Origin: Acanthacorydalis orientalis
Lineage: Eukaryota; Arthropoda; Insecta; Megaloptera; Corydalidae
Assembly (NCBI GenBank): GCA_034766995.1
Contig: CM068325.1
Location: 5,204,664-5,268,663 of the forward strand
Reading direction: 5' to 3'
DNA length: 64,000 nucleotides
Positions 61,301-64,000 of the stretch are shown in pieces. A program made the translations under genes and the position numbers. Numbering within the stretch: the stretch's first letter is position 1; every line of letters starts with the position of its first letter. Below the pieces are notes generated by a model. The model did no database searches. It saw nothing but the letters and a program-made list of their open reading frames with translations, and was not told the DNA's origin.

Positions 61301-63653
61301 ATCCAACAGAACGGTTTTCGAAAACTGAACCGTGAGAATTATGGGACTGATGAGTACGAGAAGACTCGTTCAGGCTGTAGATCTTCCATTCGGTGCGTTG
61401 GACGCGGACTGAGTTTGAATGAGTCGGAAATTCCATTCGAAATTTCGAATTTCAACACTGTGGAATTTCTATAAAACGTTTGGAGATGCGTGGAAGATTT
61501 TATGGAAGGATCGAGGACAGATTTACAAGAATTTCTGGAAGATTGAGATTTGAGAACATCTGGAGGGGGATCTACAAATTTATAACGTATCTGAGGTCTC
61601 TGTGATCTATGAAGAAAGTGTCTAGATCTTCAGAAGATTTATGTAAAAAACGGGAACGAATTTACAAGAATTTCTGGAAGGTTGAGATTTGAGAACATCT
61701 GGAAGGGGATCTACAAATTTGTAACGTATATGAGGTCTCTGTGATCTATGAAGAAAGTGTTTAGATCTTCAGAAGATTTATGGAAGAACAGGGAACGAAT
61801 TTACAAGAATTTCTGGAAGATTGAAATTTGAGAAAATCGACTAACAGATCCGGAAGCGGATTTGAAGCCTCTGAAGAACGAATGGAATTCCATACATGTA
61901 TTTTTTCACACGACTCCTCTTCGTCGAATCTTCCTGAGACCCTACCCCTTTCCCACCGAAAATGAAACAATGGCAATAAATCACACACTCACGATGCAAA
62001 TTCCAGTGTCGACGTCGCACTCGTCCGCGTGCCCGTTACACTGACACTGGACGCAGTACCCTCCGTACGGTCCGGACGGCACCCTGTAGAACCCTCTCGC
62101 GCACTTCTCGCACGACAGACCGTCGTAGTTCTGCGGACACGTGCACTGTTCGACGCTGTGCGCGGGGTCGGCGTAAGGGGTGTACTGCTCGCTCGCCGTG
62201 TCCAGCGATACGGCGCTCAGTCTGGAAGAGGAGCGGCGTTGTGGATCCGAGCTCGGATCGGATCGGAGCGACGACCGGGTCGCGACTCACCTCGTCATAA
62301 TGCTCGGGTCCCAGTATTTCGCTCGGATGTAGATGCCCTCGAGGTCCTGCAGCACGACCATGATGATCTCGCGTGTCGCCTGGTGGCCGTTCATCAGATA
62401 GAAGTTCCCCTCGACGAGCTCGATCGACGCGTGCCACTCGACGTTCAGTGCCGGCTGCTCGAAATGGTGGTGGAACAGGTAAGTGTCGGCACCGTGGATT
62501 ATCAAGTCCGGCGCGATCACACCCTCGCCTGCGAAACAGATCACATGGATCATCTTTTATACAGATCTACGAGCCGAACAGATACGATTGTTCCTTTTTT
62601 CGCCCTCTCTTAGGTTTTGTATGACCTCCCCGTCTTTGTCCGCTCTGTCTGCCATTGTCTACACCCTCTCTCTGTCTTTATCCGTCCTCTTTCATTGTCC
62701 GTCCTCTCTGTCATTCACCGCCCACTCGTGTCATTCACCGCCCACTCGTGTCATTCACCGCCCACTCGTGTCATTCACCGCCCACTCGTGTCATTCACCG
62801 CCCACTCGTGTCATTCACCGCCCACTCGTGTCATTCACCGCCCACTCGTGTCATTCACCGCCCACTCGTGTCATTCACCGCCCACTCGTGTCATTCACCG
62901 CCCACTCGTGTCATTCACCGCCCACTCTGTCATTCACCGCCCACTCTGTCATTCACCGCCCACTCTGTCATCCACCGCCCACTCGTGTCATCCACCGCCC
63001 ACTCGTGTCATTCACCGCCCACTCGTGTCATCCACCGCCCACTCGTGTCATTCACCGCCCACTCGTGTCATCCACCGCCCACTCGTGTCATCCACCGCCC
63101 ACTCGTGTCATCCACCGCCCACTCGTGTCATTCACCGCCCACTCGTGTCATCCACCGCCCACTCGTGTCATTCACCGCCCACTCGTGTCATTCACCGCCC
63201 ACTCGTGTCATTCACCGCCCACTCGTGTCATTCACCGCCCACTCGTGTCATTCACCGCCCACTCGTGTCATTCACCACCCTCTCTGTCATTCACCACCCA
63301 CTCTGTCATTATCCAACTTCCCTGTCGCTGTCCGCCCTCTCTGTCACTGTCCACCCTCCCTGTCGTCGTCCATCCACCCTGTAGTTCGCTCTCTCTCTCG
63401 CTCGCTCACCGAACAATCCTGTCGAATAGAAGATCGTGTAGTTCAGACGTCCGCCGTACGACGTCAGCTTGTTGCCGAGATAGACGTCCGGCGCCGAGAA
63501 GTAGGCCGTGAGTTCGCCGGGTCGGTCCGATTCGAGTTTCACACTGATCGACGTCTCGTTGTCCTGGACGATCTCCTCCTCGAGGATGTTGACGATCGCC
63601 TCCTTGTCGTCGTTCTCGAGCGACGCGAGTGTCCAGCCGTCCATGCCGCCGAG
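24896..63653 (-). CDS. LanA: Laminin subunit alpha, LanA (alpha-3/5) type, 3' part of the gene
   Basis: Minus-strand exons from 5' to 3': 63410-63653, 62291-62528, 61993-62221, 61107-61234, 60923-61047, 60688-60861, 59230-59511, 58939-59165, 58543-58876, 56206-56768, 54757-54912, 54462-54698, 54198-54357, 52302-52455, 51446-51623, 49123-49253, 48779-49063, 48224-48434, 46076-46423, 45688-46016, 45387-45622, 43543-43849, 43165-43336, 42852-43094, 25234-25618, 24896-25155. All 25 introns are GT-AG and every phase matches; the sum is 2,111 residues plus TGA. Domain order is L4, LE repeats, coiled coil, LG1-3, linker, LG4-5, the C-terminal half of a laminin alpha chain. The protein is secreted, trimerises with beta and gamma chains and organises basement membranes. 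Seven LE units between L4 and the coiled coil match the alpha-5/LanA class; alpha-1/2 (wing blister type) has fewer. The N-terminal domains lie beyond the right edge. Confidence 0.92.
25619..42851 (-). other. 17.2-kb LanA intron filled by satellite DNA
   Basis: The donor CTG|GTGAGTG lies at 42851 and the acceptor TTCTTCGCCAG at 25619 on the minus strand. Splicing joins SVNL to GLNKTLVGC in a continuous LG4. Only about 120 bp at the donor end and about 30 bp at the acceptor end are not satellite. The other introns of this gene in the window are 58-2,192 bp. Confidence 0.9.
25648..42732 (+). repeat. 181-bp satellite array, about 94 head-to-tail copies
   Basis: The monomer is exactly 181 bp. 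Each has the landmarks CCTCTTTCGAACGATATGTG, GGACAGGAAAAAATTAAAAC, CAGTGCGAATACAGCCATCG and CCTGTGGGAAAACCGGCCGG. Copies differ at a few diagnostic sites: CTCGACTGG/CTCAACTGG, TTCATCCTC/TTTATTCTC, CCGGCCGGC/CCGGCCGGG, AGAGAGAA/AGAGTGAA, CTTGTTG/CTTGATG. No indels were noticed between copies. The array ends in a partial copy at about 42732. Because 181 is not a multiple of three, the 67-codon open frame in each copy never chains into a longer one. A short hairpin is possible at GCCGGT...ACCGGC near the end of each monomer. Confidence 0.97.
43337..43542 (-). other. LanA intron with a short ~24-bp repeat
   Basis: This 206-bp intron lies between the linker and LG4 exons. It contains about three copies of AGATCCGGACCGAATTCC and variants at 43,465-43,535. 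It is the shortest of the repeat-bearing LanA introns. Confidence 0.7.
43543..43849 (-). CDS. LanA: LanA LG3-LG4 linker exon: acidic, Thr/Pro-rich, with an RGD
   Basis: One 307-bp exon encodes the spacer between the LG1-3 and LG4-5 blocks. It shows a run of six Asp followed by LDDD, then PPGRGDGGD, then ESTTPPPPTTTTTSE, and ends with REC and ALSPYPQNNVGY, where LG4 begins. A Thr-rich spacer at this place is known from Drosophila LanA. The RGD tripeptide sits in the flexible acidic part and is a possible integrin ligand, which is inference. Such linkers are cut in some vertebrate alpha chains; no convincing furin site is visible here. Confidence 0.85.
43850..45386 (-). repeat. LanA intron with a ~163-bp tandem repeat
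   Basis: Within this 1.5-kb intron, units with AAATGTCTTCCAGAGA, ATCGCTGTACGATCCAG and ATTTTGTGGAATTT recur through about 44,150-45,240, clearest at 44,550-45,050, and degrade toward both ends. Confidence 0.85.
45387..51623 (-). CDS. LanA: LanA exons for laminin G domains LG1, LG2 and LG3
   Basis: LG1: 51446-51623, 49123-49253, 48779-49063 (TSPNGFLMYLGNENGTKL, then MYIGGYP). LG2: 48224-48434, 46076-46423 (FKTRDPNGLLFLMIGDG, MYFGGYDG, FDGCIDDVFI). LG3: 45688-46016, 45387-45622 (EDGLLFYTTNERQNETLSL, DGDWHVVTA, IYFGGLP, FVGCIEDVTLN). These three domains form the integrin-binding clover in laminins. LG2 and LG3 keep the C-terminal cysteine pair (GCI...C); LG1 reads FEGEIEDVVV and has no cysteine at either position. 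Exon ends are GT-AG with matching phases throughout. Confidence 0.9.
46424..48223 (-). repeat. LanA intron with a ~155-bp repeat in a 466-bp higher-order unit
   Basis: Within this 1.8-kb intron, units carry AGATCTTCCAGAGATCGG, GAAAGATCGATATCTTGTCG and TTATCAGGATTTA. The block at about 46,720-46,990 is repeated almost unchanged at 47,186-47,457, a shift of 466 bp or three basic units. Copies at both ends are more diverged. Confidence 0.87.
48435..48778 (-). other. LanA intron with a degenerate ~90-bp repeat
   Basis: This 344-bp intron lies between the LG1 and LG2 exons. Words such as TCACGGCCAACTGAGATCG, TCACGGCCGACTGGGATCG and AAAGCCGGCTGGGACTG mark about three decayed units. No coding potential is seen. 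Confidence 0.6.
49254..51445 (-). repeat. LanA intron with a ~173-bp tandem repeat interrupted by a GC-rich insert
   Basis: In this 2.2-kb intron, CGATTCCAGGATAAAATA or its variants recur at about 49495, 49669, 49841, 50015, then 50615, 50788, 50961, 51134 and 51307, a period near 173. Units also share TATCCTGGATATCTTCCA and CGTATTTTAATTTTTTATGG. The series is broken at about 50,030-50,265 by GC-rich sequence that recurs, inverted, at 57,070-57,300. Confidence 0.9.
51624..52301 (-). repeat. LanA intron with a ~120-bp degenerate repeat
   Basis: Within this 678-bp intron, ACAGTACGAGCG(C/T)TTT, GTCGATC(T/C)TTC and AACCAATG/ACCAACGAG-type words recur about every 120 bp between 51,890 and 52,260. 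Confidence 0.65.
52302..58876 (-). CDS. LanA: LanA exons for the coiled-coil domains (II and I)
   Basis: Six exons (58543-58876, 56206-56768, 54757-54912, 54462-54698, 54198-54357, 52302-52455) give about 535 residues rich in Glu, Lys, Arg, Leu and Ala with heptad character and few prolines. This is close to the ~570 residues usual between LE and LG in alpha chains. Landmarks shared with alpha-5 are VDAANAYKNIVIAIEKAHNA in 54757-54912 and LNQMINEARDVANR just before LG1, the equivalent of RELIQQARDAASK. The segment forms the three-stranded coiled coil with beta and gamma chains. Three of its introns contain separate tandem arrays. Confidence 0.88.
52456..54197 (-). repeat. LanA intron with a ~142-bp tandem repeat
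   Basis: In this 1.7-kb intron about eight copies span 52,900-54,000. Units share ATTGAAGATTTGAAGACAG, GGAAATCTTCTGGAAGAT, CAAGGAATTTCTGAAAGG and GATTCTATTGAAAAATC. The motif TTCTGGAAGATTTTTC present in most units resembles a heat-shock element. Confidence 0.88.
54913..56205 (-). repeat. LanA intron with a ~203-bp two-part tandem repeat
   Basis: In this 1.3-kb intron, units of about 203 bp (two related halves around AAGGCCTGGATTGAGATC and AAGGCCTGAATTGAGACC) span about 55,080-56,160. ATGCTTTATAGACACTTGAA and TTCAGTCGAGTTCTGTC are nearly identical between copies at 55,430, 55,633 and later. Confidence 0.88.
56769..58542 (-). repeat. LanA intron with an inverted block of the 173-bp family and a ~162-bp repeat
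   Basis: Two different families lie in this 1.8-kb intron. At 57,060-57,745 is a reverse-complement copy of part of the 49,490-50,265 block, including the GC-rich insert. At 57,760-58,500 about five copies of a ~162-bp unit carry GATCTTGTTCGGACCTTTTA, GAAAACATCATGTTTCCAC and TGGACCTCGTTAGA. Confidence 0.88.
58939..62221 (-). CDS. LanA: LanA exons for the laminin EGF-like (LE) repeats before the coiled coil
   Basis: Six exons (61993-62221, 61107-61234, 60923-61047, 60688-60861, 59230-59511, 58939-59165) encode a partial LE after L4 (CTCPQNYDGLSCEKC) and six further LE units with the eight-cysteine pattern, for example CQCNGHADECDVDTGIC followed by NCQNNTTGPHC. The last unit runs into GEGCFTCDSCVHALLDV, the cysteine pair that in laminins makes interchain disulfides at the top of the coiled coil. 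The third unit (CACPLPQTSNNFATSC) matches the PxPxxSNNFA type found in alpha chains. Introns here are 59-64 bp except those at 59512-60687 and 61235-61992. Confidence 0.9.
59512..60687 (-). repeat. LanA intron with a purine-rich repeat
   Basis: In this 1.2-kb intron, 59,640-60,240 is strongly purine-biased on the plus strand, built of AGAGACAGTTGAAAGTGAGA and AAACAAATGCGTGAATTG in a ~57-60-bp rhythm. On the transcribed minus strand this makes a long pyrimidine-rich stretch open in several frames. A second, ~120-bp repeat (CTCTGGAATATCGAGACGGG) lies at about 60,290-60,650. Confidence 0.8.
61235..61992 (-). repeat. LanA intron with a ~140-bp tandem repeat
   Basis: In this 758-bp intron, TTTACAAGAATTTCTGGAAG recurs at about 61521, 61661 and 61801, and GTGATCTATGAAGAAAGTGT at about 61600 and 61740. 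Copies 1 and 2 are nearly identical. Confidence 0.85.
62291..63653 (-). CDS. LanA: LanA exons for the C-terminal part of the laminin IV (L4) domain
   Basis: Exon 63410-63653 carries FSAPDVYLGNKLTSYGG followed by LNYTIFYS, the hallmark LGNKLxSYGGxLxY strand of L4. It joins in phase 1 to exon 62291-62528, where VEGNFYLMNG and a REIIMVVLQDLEGIYIRAKY helix-strand complete the domain (human alpha-2 has VEGNF and RIQGLYF at the same places). The intron between them (62529-63409) holds a 20-bp minisatellite. The acceptor before 63653 is a clear TTTCTGGTCGGCAG, so another exon lies upstream outside the window. Confidence 0.9.
62529..63409 (-). repeat. LanA intron with a 20-bp minisatellite
   Basis: About 29 copies of GTCATTCACCGCCCACTCGT lie at about 62,711-63,300. 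Variation is confined to CATTC versus CATCC and to a few 18-base units lacking GT. Every unit has CCGCCC, a GC box on the minus (transcribed-sense) strand. Flanking sequence is CT-rich with TCTGTC words. Confidence 0.95.
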
Positions 63654-64000
63654 CTGCCGACCAGAAAGACAGATCGCACGATGTGAAAAACAACGAACGG
63701 TCGATTGACCGAAAACAAAACACATCGACGATTTCCGGGAGGGCGGTGTTCGACTTTACACGAAGACTTGCAAGATCCGGATTTGAAAAATCGTATAACC
63801 GGATTTTCATAAATCTGGTGTCCAGATCTAGATGGATCCTAGACTTGTGGGATTTTTGAATATTCCTGGAAGATTTCCAGGACGACTGAGTACGATTTTA
63901 CAGGAAGACTTGTAAGATCGATATTTGAAAAATCGAACAATCGGATTTAAATCAATCTGGAGGTCAGATCGAGATGCATTCTAGACCTTTGAGATCTCTA
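63654..64000 (-). other. Start of another repeat-bearing LanA intron, cut by the window edge
   Basis: Two copies of a ~140-bp unit (GATTTTACAGGAAGACTTG, TTGAAAAATCG, ATCTGGTGTCCAGATC/ATCTGGAGGTCAGATC) are visible from about 63,750 to the edge. No exon is seen. Confidence 0.7.

Noticed and set aside
62483..63686. Frames of 255-343 codons with His/Ser/Pro repeats
   Set aside because: They are translations of the 20-bp minisatellite in three frames, antisense to the laminin gene.

Overview
This is eukaryotic nuclear DNA, almost certainly from an arthropod and most likely an insect. The evidence is two large spliced genes with insect-type products (a Psc-like Polycomb RING protein and an alpha-3/5-type laminin alpha chain), GT-AG introns of 58-104 bases beside much longer ones, many (TA)n and (GT)n microsatellites, mariner-type inverted repeats and a TATA+Inr core promoter. 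CpG is not depleted and codons ending in CG are strongly favoured, which suggests little germline CpG methylation. This is compatible with Hymenoptera, but I cannot fix the order from the sequence.

Layout. 1-9,770: upstream repeat-rich DNA with no gene I can support (a ~181-bp tandem repeat in both orientations, GC- and GT-rich low-complexity DNA, mariner-derived hairpins embedded in (TA)n, other diverged tandem repeats). 9,775-14,687 (+): Psc orthologue, six coding exons, 1,319 codons, with a GA-repeat/TATA/Inr promoter just upstream. 14,688-24,895: a 10-kb convergent intergenic region made largely of separate tandem-repeat families. 24,896-63,653 (-): the 3' part of the laminin alpha gene (LanA type), 26 exons and 2,111 codons ending at the natural stop. 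It covers the C-terminal part of the L4 domain, seven laminin EGF-like units (the first partial), the coiled coil, LG1-LG3, a Thr/Asp-rich linker, and LG4-LG5. The 5' part of the gene lies beyond the right edge.

The outstanding feature is the intron between the LG4 exon at 42,852-43,094 and the LG4/LG5 exon at 25,234-25,618. It is 17.2 kb long and consists almost wholly of about 94 near-identical head-to-tail copies of a 181-bp satellite. Diverged relatives of this satellite form a short array just beyond the 3' end of the same gene. More generally, every LanA intron longer than about 200 bp carries its own unrelated tandem repeat, while the other introns are 58-104 bp. All exon joints keep frame: the laminin exon lengths sum to 6,336 bp (2,112 codons with stop) and the Psc exons to 3,960 bp.

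The two genes have no direct pathway link. Psc is a nuclear chromatin repressor subunit; LanA is a secreted basement-membrane subunit. They are convergent neighbours. Exon boundaries were read by eye from splice consensus, frame and domain continuity, and could be off by a base in places.
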